A stretch of 64,000 nt of DNA from Vibrio sp. SS-MA-C1-2 (GCF_021513135.1 NZ_CP090981.1:2108001-2172000), one strand, 5' to 3'; shown: positions 43,677-54,724, numbered from the stretch's first letter. The notes: a model not told the origin generated them from the letters alone. Numbers and translations are program-made.

Positions 43677-43722
43677 AAAAAACTCCAATCACTAGTTAAC
43701 CACTAGGGTTGGAGTTTTTTTA
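43677..43722 (+). terminator. Rho-independent terminator after the amidohydrolase gene
   Basis: Perfect 12-bp arms AAAAAACTCCAA (43677-43688) and TTGGAGTTTTTT (43709-43720). T run is present on the plus strand; no minus-strand gene needs it. Confidence 0.9.
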
Positions 43723-43779
43723 TATACATTAAGTCATTTGAATAACGAGCAAGAAAAAGTAGACACGCCCCTATTAGTA

Positions 43780-43909
43780 TCTATGCCTAAAGTAATTGAA
43801 GTTGCTAGTAGGCGTCAAGCGAATGAGGCTCCATGAATATAGATGTACTATATGATTGGGGTGAACGAGTACAGCCAACAACCTAGCGAATTCAATTAAG
43901 AAGTGTATA
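43780..43909 (+). repeat. ERIC-like repeat (copy e)
   Basis: Full-length: ATCTATGCCTAAAGTAATTG, AAGTTGCTAGTAGGCGTC, GAGGCTCCATGAATATAGAT, GGGGTGAACGAGTACAGCC, AACAACCTAGCGAATTC to AAGTGTATA. It holds the GGTGAACGAG core of the enterobacterial consensus unchanged. It lies between the terminator at 43677 and the NarQ-like gene; the following 280 bp are AT-rich with no other element seen. Confidence 0.85.
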
Positions 43910-44191
43910 AACTAAAATAAATACAATCAACAACCTAGCCTCTTAAACTGAGAGTAAATGACAACAAATAGTGCCATTCTCACACTGTCATAATTAAGTC
44001 ATAATCTACGATTCCATATTTGAAATTAAAGATGTTTAAAACAAACCAGAAAATGAGTTAATAATCATTAAACAATGGGTTATTATGTCCAACTATTTTA
44101 ATTTATCGTTAATCATTCGACTATAATGAAGATATAGCAAAGTATTTAATCAATATTTAGATACCTATTTCAATACTGGGATTATCCATTA

Positions 44192-45943
44192 ATGTTTATA
44201 CAAAATCTGTATCGGAAAGTACATTCAATTTCGATGCTTAATACCATTGCTTTATCACTTTGTGTATTGAGTGCTTGTGCTATCCTTAGTATTTCCGCTT
44301 CGATCTATACCACCATTGAAATTCAAGGTAACGCACACGCAATTAACAAAATTGGTCACATGAGAATGAAAGCTTATGAGGTTCTCACGTTATTACCAAT
44401 TAACACGCCAGAAAAAGAAACTTCATTATTAGAAATAGATGAGGATTTAAAAGCGCAGCAGTTAACATATTTATTTAAAGAAAAGAAATTACAGCCTGCT
44501 TTTAATCACATAAAAGGCCTTTGGTATCGAGATCTAAAACCTAAGTTTTTATCAGCACAACACGCTGATGATATTCGTATTGATGTTGTTAAATTTGTCT
44601 CTCGTTTAGATGTTTTAGTTGAGCGTATAGATCGAAAAACCGAAGCAAATGTCTCTATTTTAAAAACGATTCAAACGGCATTATTAGTTGCCATTTTCTT
44701 ACTCCTATATTGCGTCATTTCACAATTAAAAAGTCGAATATTTGATCCTTGGCGTCAAATTTTAGTGATGACAGAAGAACTCACTAATGGTAATTATAAG
44801 TTTCGCTATGAAACTCAAACAAAAAATAATGAGATTACTCAACTTGGCTTATTACTTAATAATATGGCTGAAGATATTAATGCATCTCAAACTAATTTGA
44901 TTGAAACTATACATGAAAAAACTAAGAAACTAAGCTATCAAAACCAACTATTGGATCTTATGTTCAGAGCCAGTGGTTTGCTTATTTCTGATAATAGTAA
45001 AGATTACTGCTCATTGTTTAACCCAATTTTGAGTGAATTGAAAGAGATTACAGATTACGAAGGTATTAGTATCGAAATATTCGATCTAAATCAAGTGGCA
45101 GAAAATCAATTGATCTCAACAAATAATGATTCAAGTACATTTAATACAGAAGAGAACAAAATTTTCGAATGGCCTTTGAATGATAACCTACATCATTATG
45201 GTCTATTTAAAGTTGCGATTAGGGAAGAAAAAGAGGTAGAAAGTATTGAAATCAATTTACTTGCTTCTTTGGTAAAACAGATCACGCTTTCACTTTCTGC
45301 TCGTCATCAAGAGACGTTAACGCATAGTTTAATATTAGCCGAAGAACGAACAGCGATTGCTAGGGAATTGCACGACTCAATTGCCCAATCCCTCTCATGT
45401 CTAAAAATTGGCATTAGCTGTATGCAAATGCATCCAGCAATGAATGAACCTGAATTAAAAGAGCAATTAAAACAAGTTCGTAATGAAGTTGATCAAGCTT
45501 ATACCCAACTTCGTCACTTATTAACTACGTTTAGACTTTCGTTAAATGAACCGGGATTATTCCCAGCCATTAAAGAAACAATCAATGAATTTAATAGCAA
45601 ATTAGGGTTAAATATTGGTCTCGAGTACAAATTACCTGCAGATTTACTCTCTCCAAACCAATCTGTACACATTTTACAAATTATTCGAGAAGCACTGGCA
45701 AATATCCATAAACATGCAGAAGCAACAGAAGTCGATTTAAGCATGACGGTAAACCCAACCAAGGATAAGGTGACGGTTATCATTTCAGATAATGGTCGTG
45801 GAATGGAAGAAGTCAAATCGATAGAAAATCATCATGGCTTAAAAATCATGACTGAACGAGCACAATTTCTCCCTGGAACGATTGATATTCAATCAAAAGT
45901 TAACCAGGGAACTAACATATTGATTTCGATTGATATAAACTAA
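44192..45943 (+). CDS. narQ: NarQ/NarX-type nitrate/nitrite sensor histidine kinase
   Basis: 583-residue inner-membrane sensor. TM1 about 18-40, periplasmic four-helix sensor 41-158 with a P-box-like segment (AHAINKIGHMRMKAYEV, 48-64) that binds nitrate in NarX/NarQ, TM2 about 159-177, HAMP (178-230), a signalling helix and a GAF-like central region (250-375). The HisKA_3 motif has His394 (RELHDSIAQSLSCLKIG), and the HATPase has REALANIHKHAEA and DNGRGME. It would phosphorylate the response regulator 36 nt downstream. Naming NarQ rather than NarX is by the NarP-like partner and length; both are possible. Confidence 0.85.
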   Translation: MFIQNLYRKVHSISMLNTIALSLCVLSACAILSISASIYTTIEIQGNAHAINKIGHMRMKAYEVLTLLPINTPEKETSLLEIDEDLKAQQLTYLFKEKKLQPAFNHIKGLWYRDLKPKFLSAQHADDIRIDVVKFVSRLDVLVERIDRKTEANVSILKTIQTALLVAIFLLLYCVISQLKSRIFDPWRQILVMTEELTNGNYKFRYETQTKNNEITQLGLLLNNMAEDINASQTNLIETIHEKTKKLSYQNQLLDLMFRASGLLISDNSKDYCSLFNPILSELKEITDYEGISIEIFDLNQVAENQLISTNNDSSTFNTEENKIFEWPLNDNLHHYGLFKVAIREEKEVESIEINLLASLVKQITLSLSARHQETLTHSLILAEERTAIARELHDSIAQSLSCLKIGISCMQMHPAMNEPELKEQLKQVRNEVDQAYTQLRHLLTTFRLSLNEPGLFPAIKETINEFNSKLGLNIGLEYKLPADLLSPNQSVHILQIIREALANIHKHAEATEVDLSMTVNPTKDKVTVIISDNGRGMEEVKSIENHHGLKIMTERAQFLPGTIDIQSKVNQGTNILISIDIN

Positions 45944-45979
45944 CAGATAATTAATCACTAAACTGATAGAGCACTCATT

Positions 45980-46624
45980 ATGAATGATACTGATCAAAAA
46001 GCGAGCATCTTACTTATTGATGATCACCCAATGTTATGTCAAGGCTTAAAACACCTTATTAGCATGAGCCCGAATATGGAAGTTATTGCGATGGCTCACA
46101 GTGGAAGTGAAGGTATAGAGTTAGCAAAAGAACACGATCCAGACCTTATTTTATTAGATTTAAATATGCCTGTTATGAATGGTCTTGATACTTTGATCGC
46201 TCTTCGTAATGAACATGTTTCAAGTCGCATCGTTATGTTTACTGTATCCAATTATAAAGGTGATTTGATCACATTAATTAAATCGGGTGCAGATGGCTAC
46301 CTTCTTAAAGATATGGAACCTGAACAATTACTAGAATCCATTGATAAAGCCTGTAACGGAGAGATGGTTCTAAGCAATGAGTTAGCACCAATGTTACTAG
46401 AAGGTTTACGAGAAAAGAGCAGTAGCCAGCAAAATATTGCTGATCTAACTCGTCGTGAACTGCAAACCGCTAAGCTTATTGCTAAAGGCATGACGAATAA
46501 GATGATCGCTAAGAAGCTAGAGATCTCGGAAGGAACGGTAAAAGTTTACGTTAAATCTATTTTAAAGAAATTAAGTCTTCGTTCTCGTGTAGAGCTAGCG
46601 ATCTGGATTTTAGAAGAGAATTAA
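45980..46624 (+). CDS. narP: NarP/NarL-type response regulator
   Basis: 214-residue cytoplasmic transcription regulator. Receiver domain 8-125 with the acidic pair DD at 14-15, phosphoacceptor Asp60 (LILLDLNMPVMNG), conserved Thr/Ser and Lys105 region (LLKDM). A LuxR-type HTH at about 148-210 (LTRRELQTAKLIAKGMTNKMIAKKLEISEGTVKVYVKSIL) binds DNA in the NarL/FixJ manner. Pair with the kinase upstream. Likely targets are the anaerobic respiratory operons in the window (nar, tor, fdh), by family knowledge; I saw no reliable NarP heptamer pairs upstream of them. Confidence 0.88.
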   Translation: MNDTDQKASILLIDDHPMLCQGLKHLISMSPNMEVIAMAHSGSEGIELAKEHDPDLILLDLNMPVMNGLDTLIALRNEHVSSRIVMFTVSNYKGDLITLIKSGADGYLLKDMEPEQLLESIDKACNGEMVLSNELAPMLLEGLREKSSSQQNIADLTRRELQTAKLIAKGMTNKMIAKKLEISEGTVKVYVKSILKKLSLRSRVELAIWILEEN

Positions 46625-46645
46625 TTAGAAGCTAATATAAATTGC

Positions 46646-46671
46646 GCCGAGATTATTCTCGGCTTTTTTTC
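46646..46671 (+). terminator. Rho-independent terminator after narP
   Basis: GCCGAG (46646-46651) and CTCGGC (46658-46663) stem followed by eight T. Typical short GC-rich hairpin. Confidence 0.92.
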
Positions 46672-46706
46672 TTTAATTTTTGCTTGAACACTACCAACCA
46701 AAACAG

Positions 46707-46745
46707 AAATGCCGATCTTAAGTAGAATAAGATCGGCATTTTTTA
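46707..46745 (+). terminator. Second hairpin terminator, between narP and torD
   Basis: Arms AAATGCCGATCTTA (46707-46720) and TAAGATCGGCATTT (46728-46741), perfect 14-bp stem with a 7-nt loop, T-rich on the plus strand. It also can act for torD from the other side, with a weaker T run. Two terminators in tandem protect the convergent torD. Confidence 0.8.
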
Positions 46746-46797
46746 TTTTATAAATGGTTAAATGGCTAGTTCACAAATGATAACCGTCCCATATACA

Positions 46798-47436
46798 TCA
46801 AGAATTCAATTCAAGATCTAACCACTCTAAATCAGATTCTAACCAAGAAAGTGTCAATCGAGCAACAGCAGAATAAAACACCCCATCTTGTCCTTTATCG
46901 ACTTCAACAACCTTATTAACAAAACTATTTAACCAAGGTGTTAACGTCGTAGTGATAAATAACTTCTGCTCATCAAGTGGATCTTTGGTACATAGATGAG
47001 ATAAATAAGCCAGTATAACTGCAACATGATCTGCTGGTTCACGAAATTCTGACTGCACAGACAATTCACTTTGATTTAAAAAAGTCACCATTTGTTGATG
47101 TTGAGGGCCAAAAAGAGTTGGCTCTTGTTCAGCAGTTATGGTTGTCTGATAAAGGCCAGCATAGGGTGAAGCACTATGTTTAGTCCCCACTAAAAACAGG
47201 CCACAATAGTCTGCAGCAAGTTCTAACAGATCTCGTTCACTATTTGCTTGTTCCAATGTTTTCGTGATGATTTTTATGTCATGACTAAACTGTGGATCAA
47301 GAGATAGCTGTGACCAAAATGCCATCATCTCAGTTGTTGTAAGATCTAAACGCTGTTGCGTCGAAATCTCCTTAGCAAAAAAAGATGAAAGCAATTGGTA
47401 TACCTGACTTCTCACTAAATTTAACTCATCGTTCAT
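46798..47436 (-). CDS. torD: TorD, chaperone for TMAO reductase
   Basis: 212-residue cytoplasmic helical protein binding the TorA Tat signal and apo-TorA for cofactor insertion. Motifs: [16 protein letters not shown] at the N-terminus, [27 protein letters not shown] (the E-Y-LF-G-SPY core) and [16 protein letters not shown]. The start overlaps the torA stop by 4 nt (ATGA), so translation is coupled. It is the last gene of torECAD and shares little with the TorD-like protein of the fdh operon beyond the family core. Confidence 0.92.
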   Translation of the reverse strand: MNDELNLVRSQVYQLLSSFFAKEISTQQRLDLTTTEMMAFWSQLSLDPQFSHDIKIITKTLEQANSERDLLELAADYCGLFLVGTKHSASPYAGLYQTTITAEQEPTLFGPQHQQMVTFLNQSELSVQSEFREPADHVAVILAYLSHLCTKDPLDEQKLFITTTLTPWLNSFVNKVVEVDKGQDGVFYSAVARLTLSWLESDLEWLDLELNS

Positions 47437-49928
47437 AATTTAATTTCTATTGGTCCACCAAAAGAGCTCACAGCAGGAACTTTACCGGTAAATTTCTCAA
47501 CGTCAACAACACATGAATAAGCTGCACAAGCTTGTGCAAGTTTAGAGGTACCGATATCTTGAGTTAAGGTATTTGGATCGCCATAACTACAAAGAGCGCC
47601 AATTTCATTACCGCCTTTAACGCTGCCATTTTTACCTACAGGACCAAACCAAGCCCCCTCTTCAATGCGTAACACGCCTTTCGAGTAGTGCTCAGATACA
47701 ACAGCACCCGCTAATAGTTGACCACGCCCGTTGAAAACTCGAACCAGATCACCATTTTTGATCCCTTTACGCTTAGCATCTTGAGGGTTCATATAAACAG
47801 GCTCACGCCCCTTCACTGCATAGGAATAACGGAACTCTTCTGATTCACACATCTGAGAGTGCAAACGCTTATTTGGATGGCAAGATTGTAACCAGAACGG
47901 ATGTTTATCTGAGCCTGGTCCACCATGACTACGTTCAGATTTCTCCATCCACATTGGGTGTCCCTGACAATCATCATATTTATAGGTCGCAATTTTACGA
48001 CTATAAATCTCAATCAAACCAGACGGCGTGCCTAAAGGATTAATCTCTGGATCATCACGGAATTCAGCATGACGAACCCACGGTTTACCAGCGCCAAAAT
48101 CAACATAACCTTCTTTCCAGAACGTTGCAAAGTCTGGCATAGGGAATTTACCCTTGTTGGCATTTTTACAATCGTTATACAGTAGCTCTAACCACTCTAT
48201 CTCGTTCATATTTCGAGTATATTCACTTTGCTTACCTAAGACGGCTGCAAAACGTGTGAAGATATCAAAGTCACTTAAGCTATCAAACAGCGGTTCAACC
48301 ATCTTATGCATCGCAATGACACCACGGTTCGAATAACTACCATATACATCAACGTCATTACGCTCGTAAGTGGTACATGCAGGTAGAACAATATCGGAGA
48401 AACGGCAGGTTGCCGTCCAGTTGACATCAACAGTAACCACACACTCTAGTTTACGGAACGCTTCTTTCATTTTGTTACGATCTTGATGATGACTCCAAGG
48501 GTTATTACCTGAAAAGACCATCATCTTAATATCAGGGAAAGTAAACTTAGAGCCATAAGCATCAATCGTTTCACCTGGGTTTAAAATAGCATCAACAAAA
48601 CGAGCTACAGGAATTACCGAGCTTGCACCTTTAAAGTCATTGCTAGGGAACAGAGGTTTCTGCCCCTTATCAATACCACCAGGAAATGCACCAAAAGTTG
48701 AAGCACCAGATGATGGAACGCCAATACCAGAATAGTGGTGACCATAACTCACACCACCACCCGGAAGACCAATCTGTCCGATCATTGTCGCTAATACCGC
48801 GCCCATCCAATAAGGTTGCTCGCCGTGTTGCTGACGTTGAATACACCAACCAAACATCATTTGCGTGCGATCGGCCGTCATGCTCTTAGCCAGTTCTCGA
48901 ATCACATCAACAGGTACGCCTGTAATCTTCGAAGCCCACTCAGCACTCTTCTCGACACCGTCATCTTTACCTAATACATACGGTTCAAAACGATCGTAGC
49001 CTAAACTATAGCCATCAATAAATTTCTTATCATGTAAGTTATTACTGATCATCTCATGAGCAATACCCAGCATTAATGCCACATCAGTTTGTGGATTAAC
49101 ATAGATATGCTCACAACCTAAATAAGCTTGAGTCTTTGTCACAACAGGATCAATGCTGATAACGCGGATCTCTTTATTCGCAATTTTCTTTTTCAATTCA
49201 GCTAAATAAGCAAATGACTCATGGGTCTCTGCATTCCAACCCACTTGTAGATTCTTAACTGGATCATTAGCCCAAAGTACCAAGGTCTTAGTCTGCTCTA
49301 AAATCACAGACCAAGAAGTACCTTGAGAGTAGACTTCTGTAGAACCAAGTACATAAGGAAGAATAACCTGCCCTGCTCCTGTCGAGTAATCGCCAGATTT
49401 CTTAACGAAGTTACCATGCATACTTACCGCACGCTGCATATGGTTAGTGCTTGAATGGAATTGACCTGTTGCACGCCAGCCTGTTTGACCTGCATGCAGA
49501 GCTGATGGGCCATAATTTGTTTGAATTTCATCTAACGAGTTTTTAAACAAATTAAGTGCTTTATCCCAAGTGACACGAACAAAGCGGAAATCACCACGTT
49601 GCGTGGTATCGCTCTTATGTCCATTTAATAAGAAATCTAAACGAACCATCGGATAACGGACACGTGATGGGTTATAGACCTGCCCAATTAAACCATTCAT
49701 CATATCGGTTGGATAGTGATCAGTGAATGCATCCGTCGTTAACGGGCGCACATCTGCAATCACACCATTGTTTCGTTGCATTTGATAAGCACCAAAATGC
49801 GAACCTGTTGTTAGCCACTTCTCTTTAGGAGCCGCAGCTAAAGCTTTCATTGGCGCTAAAACCGTTGAACTACCAGCTGCAACACAAGATGTAGAAAGCA
49901 GCCCTTTTAAAAATTGTCGTCTATTCAT
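47433..49928 (-). CDS. torA: Trimethylamine-N-oxide reductase, catalytic subunit
   Basis: 831-residue periplasmic molybdoenzyme of the DMSO-reductase family that reduces TMAO to trimethylamine. Tat signal NRRQFLKG at 2-9 with a hydrophobic stretch ending ALAAA near residue 33. The Mo ligand is Ser182 in [10 protein letters not shown], the TorA/DorA type. No N-terminal FeS cluster site, as expected. Conserved cofactor motifs include [45 protein letters not shown] and [14 protein letters not shown]. It lies 13 nt after torC. Receives electrons from TorC. Length fits Shewanella and Vibrio TorA. Confidence 0.95.
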   Translation of the reverse strand: MNRRQFLKGLLSTSCVAAGSSTVLAPMKALAAAPKEKWLTTGSHFGAYQMQRNNGVIADVRPLTTDAFTDHYPTDMMNGLIGQVYNPSRVRYPMVRLDFLLNGHKSDTTQRGDFRFVRVTWDKALNLFKNSLDEIQTNYGPSALHAGQTGWRATGQFHSSTNHMQRAVSMHGNFVKKSGDYSTGAGQVILPYVLGSTEVYSQGTSWSVILEQTKTLVLWANDPVKNLQVGWNAETHESFAYLAELKKKIANKEIRVISIDPVVTKTQAYLGCEHIYVNPQTDVALMLGIAHEMISNNLHDKKFIDGYSLGYDRFEPYVLGKDDGVEKSAEWASKITGVPVDVIRELAKSMTADRTQMMFGWCIQRQQHGEQPYWMGAVLATMIGQIGLPGGGVSYGHHYSGIGVPSSGASTFGAFPGGIDKGQKPLFPSNDFKGASSVIPVARFVDAILNPGETIDAYGSKFTFPDIKMMVFSGNNPWSHHQDRNKMKEAFRKLECVVTVDVNWTATCRFSDIVLPACTTYERNDVDVYGSYSNRGVIAMHKMVEPLFDSLSDFDIFTRFAAVLGKQSEYTRNMNEIEWLELLYNDCKNANKGKFPMPDFATFWKEGYVDFGAGKPWVRHAEFRDDPEINPLGTPSGLIEIYSRKIATYKYDDCQGHPMWMEKSERSHGGPGSDKHPFWLQSCHPNKRLHSQMCESEEFRYSYAVKGREPVYMNPQDAKRKGIKNGDLVRVFNGRGQLLAGAVVSEHYSKGVLRIEEGAWFGPVGKNGSVKGGNEIGALCSYGDPNTLTQDIGTSKLAQACAAYSCVVDVEKFTGKVPAVSSFGGPIEIKL

Positions 49929-49941
49929 GGGTAAGTTCCTA

Positions 49942-51114
49942 TTACTCGTGTTTGCCGAAAGTCGATGAATGTTCTTGTAAGTATTTCTGAATTAAAGCTT
50001 GCGTCTCTTTATCCATAGAGGTAAATGAAACCATGCCTTGGAAAATACTTGGCCACGTATTGGCATCATAATGCTTCACATCTGGTTGGGCGTGACAAAC
50101 ACTACAGCTTGATTCATAAACACCTGACGCATAATCCCAAATTCCATCCGCACTTGGCGTTAAGTACTGATTATCAGTCCAAACTTTGGCTTCAACCTTC
50201 TGCCAAGTAAGACCAGTCAATGGATCTTCTTTTTCATCAAACGTTTGAATAACACCATCGGCTAATGCTTCTTCTTTCGTTAACTGAGCAGAGAGAATAT
50301 TGACACCAAAATCGAAATAAATCACACGACCTGCACCAATACGCTTACGCCAACCATCGATACCAACTAAAACGCGGTCACCTTCAATTTCTAACACTTT
50401 CACTTTGGTCGCAATATTTAACTTACCTGCATTGGTATCACCCGTTGCAGCAGTATAAAGAGGCTTAGAAAGAATCGAGTAGTACTCTTGCCCTTTCTGT
50501 AATGAGCTTTCACCAGAACCTACCGCACTAATTAACTCTGGTGAGTTTGAGTTATCCATATCAGGTAGTTCATGAGCAATACCTTTATGACAATCCATAC
50601 AGCTTTGATCTTTAGCGGCGGCTGGGATCATGCGTTGCTGCGCTAAATCGGACATCTGCTCCCAATTCATCTTGTCATAAGCATGGCAATTTTTACAAGA
50701 TTGAGAACCATCAGCAGCAAAACGTTTCCACTCTTTTTGTGCCATCTCTAACCGTTTAGCTTCAAATTTTTCGTCAGTATCAATAACCCCAGTCATTTCA
50801 CCCCAAATATCATTCAAGGCCGCAAACTTGCGTCCTAATTTAGGTCCTAATTCGTGAGGGATATGACAATCTGCACACTGAGCAGTCACACCTGTGCGAT
50901 TCATGCCGTGAATTGTGTGTTGTAGTTCTTTTGCATTCTCTTCCATGCTATGACAACTAACACAAAATTCATCTGAACTTGTATGTTCAATGGTGGCATT
51001 TAATCCGCCCCAAAAAAATATACCTAGAGCAAATGAAGTTACTGCAATAGTACCAACAGAGAGATATTTAGCAGGACGAGTAAACGTTCGCCATAAATCA
51101 ATTAACCATTTCAT
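49942..51114 (-). CDS. torC: TorC, pentaheme c-type cytochrome of TMAO respiration
   Basis: 390-residue NapC/NirT-family membrane-anchored cytochrome that passes electrons from menaquinol to TorA. One N-terminal anchor helix ([21 protein letters not shown]), then four CxxCH heme motifs in the N-terminal domain (CVSCH, CADCH, CKNCH, CMDCH) and a fifth, CSVCH, in the C-terminal domain, the standard TorC pattern. The C-terminal region also interacts with the TorS regulator in other bacteria; torR, torS and torT genes are not in this window. Second gene of torECAD. Confidence 0.95.
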   Translation of the reverse strand: MKWLIDLWRTFTRPAKYLSVGTIAVTSFALGIFFWGGLNATIEHTSSDEFCVSCHSMEENAKELQHTIHGMNRTGVTAQCADCHIPHELGPKLGRKFAALNDIWGEMTGVIDTDEKFEAKRLEMAQKEWKRFAADGSQSCKNCHAYDKMNWEQMSDLAQQRMIPAAAKDQSCMDCHKGIAHELPDMDNSNSPELISAVGSGESSLQKGQEYYSILSKPLYTAATGDTNAGKLNIATKVKVLEIEGDRVLVGIDGWRKRIGAGRVIYFDFGVNILSAQLTKEEALADGVIQTFDEKEDPLTGLTWQKVEAKVWTDNQYLTPSADGIWDYASGVYESSCSVCHAQPDVKHYDANTWPSIFQGMVSFTSMDKETQALIQKYLQEHSSTFGKHE

Positions 51115-51139
51115 ATATTATTCTCCAATAATCAGCCTG

Positions 51140-51298
51140 TTAAGAAATTGCATTGTGTTGAATAATAAATTCAACAATTGACCAAACACCAATAACAGAC
51201 AATGCTAATACTGGAAGAATAATAAATAAAATAATCAAGAATTTATTGCGCTCTGAGGTTTTTGTAACATTTCCAGAAGAACTTGGCTGAGATTTCAT
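51140..51298 (-). CDS. torE: TorE, small membrane protein of the tor operon
   Basis: 52 residues, translated by me from the minus strand: MKSQPSSSGNVTKTSERN, then a single hydrophobic helix (LIILFIILPVLALSVIGVW) and a short tail IVEFIIQHNAIS. TorE/NapE-type proteins precede torC in Shewanella and Vibrionaceae and share this length and topology. Start ATG 51298. It ends 25 nt before torC. Function is unknown beyond association with TMAO or nitrate respiration complexes. Easily missed because of its size. Confidence 0.85.
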   Translation of the reverse strand: MKSQPSSSGNVTKTSERNKFLIILFIILPVLALSVIGVWSIVEFIIQHNAIS

Positions 51299-51861
51299 AC
51301 CATGTATACCTAAATTGAGTATAACTGATCTAATAAAGAATCCATTTCCTAAACACTTAAAACTGTTGAAAAAAATAATTTAGTGTTCTAGATCAGTGCA
51401 TTAAGTTTAATTAACGATAGTAAAAAACTATTTACTACAAAAATATTGAATATTCTAAGTGCTCGACAAGTACCTATTATACGGTAATCAATTGAATTAT
51501 AGTGGTAAGTTTTATTTTTATCAATTATTAAATATTAAACACACACCTTAATAACACACTTAACATTGGCAATTTTTTAATCGATTAATCAGTTAATTAA
51601 CACATGTTTGTTATTAAACCTTACCTTATTTAAGGTCTATTTTATCCATATTGAGAAATTAGTTTATTACCTATTTAAGATAAACCCAGCAAATGGTAAG
51701 TTGTTTTGCCTTTGTTAAAATAAACAACTCAAAACTCCAACATATTAACATTTATAAAAGTAATTAAAGAATAATTACAAAATAATTAGAGTTATTGCCT
51801 TATTTATGATGTAATCACAAACTAGTTAACAAGTACACTTTACACAAGGTTAATATCTAAA
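51299..51861. other. Divergent intergenic region between torE and the aromatic amino-acid permease
   Basis: 563 bp of AT-rich sequence that must hold the tor promoter and the permease promoter. No repeat, terminator or convincing regulator site was found; TorR boxes (direct repeats of CTGTTCATAT type) were looked for and not seen as clear copies. Confidence 0.5.
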
Positions 51862-53112
51862 ATGAACCAAACTGATCAAAAGAGCCCTAAGTCTTCACCT
51901 CATATCCTTGGGGGTGCAATGATAATTGCCGGCACAGCTATAGGCGGCGGTATGCTTTCTTTACCTATTATTAGTGCTGGAATGTGGTTTGGTTGGTCGA
52001 TATTAATTCTCATTTTCTGCTGCTTTTGTGCTTATAGTTCAGCAATGTATCTAGCAGAAGCCAATATGAATTACAAAACTGGTGTTAATTACGCCACCAT
52101 GGCAAAAGATACCTTAGGAAAACTAGGTAGCGTTGGTTCATTTATCTCAGTTGGATTTGTGAGTTATATTCTTTGTTACGCTTATGTTTCTGGTGGCTCA
52201 TCTGTTCTCTCTAGTACCTTTAACTCAGCCTTCAACATTCAATTACCAACTTGGCAGTACAGTGTAATTTTTGGTGCTGTTTTAGGTTTAATTGTCATGT
52301 TGGGCTCCCGTACAGTTGATCGTGTCAGTACTATCATGATAGTGGCAATGGTGATCTCTTTTGTTTGGTCCATTGTAGAGTTATCATCAAATATCAAAGT
52401 CAATTATCTATTTCCAGCGACTCCAATGAGTGACTTTTTACCCTATATTTGGGTCGGAATTCCTGTTTTAGCCATCAGCTTTGGTTTTCACAGTACCGTG
52501 CCAAGTATTGTTAAACACTATAATAAAGACATTAAAAAATCACAGCGCGCGATACTCTATGGCAGCCTACTGACGTTAACCATTTATATTATCTGGCAGT
52601 TAGCGATCCTTGGTAGTGTAGATAGGGGTGATTTTAATGCCCTAGTTTCACAAGGTGGTAATGTTAATACGCTGATTCAATCCGTGAGTGGCTCAACGGC
52701 AAGCTCATTGGTTGATGGACTATTAAGTTTCTTCGCTAAATTTGCCTTAGCAAGCTCATTTCTAGGTGTCGCTTTAGGTTTATTGGATTTTATTAAAGAT
52801 TTATTTAATTTAAATGAAACTAAAGCACAACATTGGGCAGCGGGAGCCATTACGTTTATCCCTGTCATTGTTCTTGGTGCAGCGATTCCAAATGGCTTCA
52901 TTGTTGCAATTGGTTATGCTTCTTTATTAGCAAGTATTTTTGTCTTTATCTTGCCGTGTAGCATTGCTTTAGTCTGTCGCCAACGTGGGAAGAGCAAAAC
53001 TTATCGGTTAGCCGGTGGACAAGCAAGACTCTACTTTGTTCTATTATTTGGAGTATTGGTCTTTATCTGTGAAGCATTGGCGCTTTTAGGTTTATTACCA
53101 ACATTTTTATAA
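51862..53112 (+). CDS. Aromatic amino-acid permease (Mtr/TyrP/TnaB family)
   Basis: 416-residue inner-membrane symporter of the HAAAP family with about eleven hydrophobic segments. Family marks: GGAMIIAGTAIGGGMLSLPIISAGMWF, SSAMYLAEANMNYKTGVNY, SFGFHSTVPSIVKHYNKD and FIKDLFNLNETKAQHW. Tryptophan is the more likely substrate by similarity to Mtr/TnaB, tyrosine remains possible. It is divergent from torECAD and followed by ERIC copy f. No tryptophanase gene is near. Confidence 0.88.
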   Translation: MNQTDQKSPKSSPHILGGAMIIAGTAIGGGMLSLPIISAGMWFGWSILILIFCCFCAYSSAMYLAEANMNYKTGVNYATMAKDTLGKLGSVGSFISVGFVSYILCYAYVSGGSSVLSSTFNSAFNIQLPTWQYSVIFGAVLGLIVMLGSRTVDRVSTIMIVAMVISFVWSIVELSSNIKVNYLFPATPMSDFLPYIWVGIPVLAISFGFHSTVPSIVKHYNKDIKKSQRAILYGSLLTLTIYIIWQLAILGSVDRGDFNALVSQGGNVNTLIQSVSGSTASSLVDGLLSFFAKFALASSFLGVALGLLDFIKDLFNLNETKAQHWAAGAITFIPVIVLGAAIPNGFIVAIGYASLLASIFVFILPCSIALVCRQRGKSKTYRLAGGQARLYFVLLFGVLVFICEALALLGLLPTFL

Positions 53113-53130
53113 ATTGGAATTAAATCGTCA

Positions 53131-53262
53131 ATATACCTAAAATAATTGGAGTTGCTAGTAGGCGGTAAGTGATTGAGGCCCCAGGAGTGTAGGTGTACTA
53201 CATGATTGAGCCGAGTGAATGTAGCTAATGACCTAGCAGCTCCAAGTACGAAGGGATAAATA
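53131..53262 (+). repeat. ERIC-like repeat (copy f)
   Basis: Full-length: ATATACCTAAAATAATTGGA, GTTGCTAGTAGGCGGTAAGT, GAGGCCCCAGGAGTGTAGG, TGAGCCGAGTGAATGTAGC and GCAGCTCCAAGTACGAAGG. Lies directly after the permease stop and could form its 3' structure. It is the best match to the CCCCAGGAG centre of the consensus among the copies here. Confidence 0.85.
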
Positions 53263-53405
53263 TAAAAGTGGTTTATCACAATCAACAGCTTCACCTAAGC
53301 GTTAGGTTATAAACAGAAAAAATTCAACCTTATTTTTCAATAATAACTAGAAATACCTCACTTATAGTTGTTAAAATACGCCTCTTTTTTCAATCATTGT
53401 TGATC

Positions 53406-54350
53406 ATGTCGTTAAATATATCATTGTTATTTCAAAAAAAATCTTTACCTTTCACTGTATTAGCATTTTTAGCACTAACTCCCTTTTTTAATTCACCTAT
53501 TGCACTTATCTCTGGGTTTATCCTTTCATTGTTGGGCTTAATTCCCAAAGAGATTAATATTCAAGCTTGGACCAAAAAGTTACTCTCTTATTCCATTATT
53601 GGGCTAGGATTTGGTATCAACCTTGACCAAGCCATCTCGGTAACCTCTCATGGCTTAGGCTTAATTGTTAGTACTATCGCCGGCACACTAATCATTGGAA
53701 TGCTAATAACTAAAGCTTTAAAATTAGAGAGTAAAACGGGTTACTTAATTGCATCAGGCACAGCTATTTGTGGTGGGAGTGCAATAGCGGCAGTTTCTCC
53801 AGCAATTAATGCACGAGGTGAACAAACAGCCCTTGCTCTAGCCGTCGTATTTGTACTTAACTCCATAGCATTGGTTCTTTTCCCTTTATTAGGCCATTGG
53901 TTTGGTCTTAGCCAACAAACCTTTGGTATGTGGTCAGCAGTTGCAATCCATGACACATCTTCAGTTGTTGGAGCTGCGTCAGCTTATGGTGAAGAAGCCT
54001 TAAAAATTGCAACCACATTAAAATTGGCGCGCGCACTATGGATTATCCCTGTTGCATTTATTAGTGCTATTTTATTTAAAAGTGAGAGTAAAAAAATCAC
54101 CCTACCTTACTTCATCTTTTTTTATTGTGCCGCAATTCTGACTCATCATTATGTACCTCAATTTGAATCTATTTATCACACCATATTCGTTGGAGCCAAA
54201 CAGTTATTGATCTTAGCCTTATTTCTAATTGGCTGTGGAATTTCAATACAAAAACTCAAACAAGCAGGGATCAAACCATTAATATTAGGCGTATCCTTAT
54301 GGATTATTATCGCTACATCATCATTAATCTGGTTGATACTGACAAACTAG
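53406..54350 (+). CDS. yeiH: YeiH-family membrane transporter (UPF0324)
   Basis: 314-residue inner-membrane protein with about ten hydrophobic segments. Family marks are [69 protein letters not shown] and a final [13 protein letters not shown]. Members are annotated as putative sulfate exporters; substrate not established. Start is ATG 53406; a TTG at 53397 is in frame but has no better ribosome site. Homologues often sit beside a LysR regulator, which is absent here. Confidence 0.87.
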   Translation: MSLNISLLFQKKSLPFTVLAFLALTPFFNSPIALISGFILSLLGLIPKEINIQAWTKKLLSYSIIGLGFGINLDQAISVTSHGLGLIVSTIAGTLIIGMLITKALKLESKTGYLIASGTAICGGSAIAAVSPAINARGEQTALALAVVFVLNSIALVLFPLLGHWFGLSQQTFGMWSAVAIHDTSSVVGAASAYGEEALKIATTLKLARALWIIPVAFISAILFKSESKKITLPYFIFFYCAAILTHHYVPQFESIYHTIFVGAKQLLILALFLIGCGISIQKLKQAGIKPLILGVSLWIIIATSSLIWLILTN

Positions 54351-54681
54351 TTAAATTTAAATTGGACTCTTCAATAAAACTAACTAATGCAGATTTCAAT
54401 AAAAAAATGAAATTAACAACTTTTAAAACAAACACTTAATCAAAAAATTAAGTTTATCACCTAGTAGTTTGTCAGTTAAATTTAACCCTATATTTAATAA
54501 TTTAAATCATTATTTACTCAAATAGGGTTTACTTATCTCTTCTACATGGTAATCTACACGGGCTCTGTAGTTTGGAGTTATTAAATACCGTAAAAGTACA
54601 AGATAATCCGTAGATACATTATTGTTCTCTGTGTTTCCCTTAGCTTTATCGTAACAATTAATAATTCGATTGCTCAGACCT

Positions 54682-54700
54682 TCGCATAAAGCGATTTTTT
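54682..54700 (+). promoter_or_regulatory. Possible attenuator or thermosensing hairpin in the cold-shock gene leader
   Basis: TCGC (54682-54685) and GCGA (54691-54694) around loop ATAAA, then six T, ending 24 nt before the start codon. An alternative long-range pairing exists between AATTCG (54663-54668) and CGAATT (54703-54708). Cold-shock mRNAs of the cspA type are known for long leaders that refold with temperature. The stem is only four pairs, so this is tentative. The rest of the 374-bp gap shows no other feature. Confidence 0.35.
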
Positions 54701-54724
54701 AACGAATTTAAATAAGGGACAATT

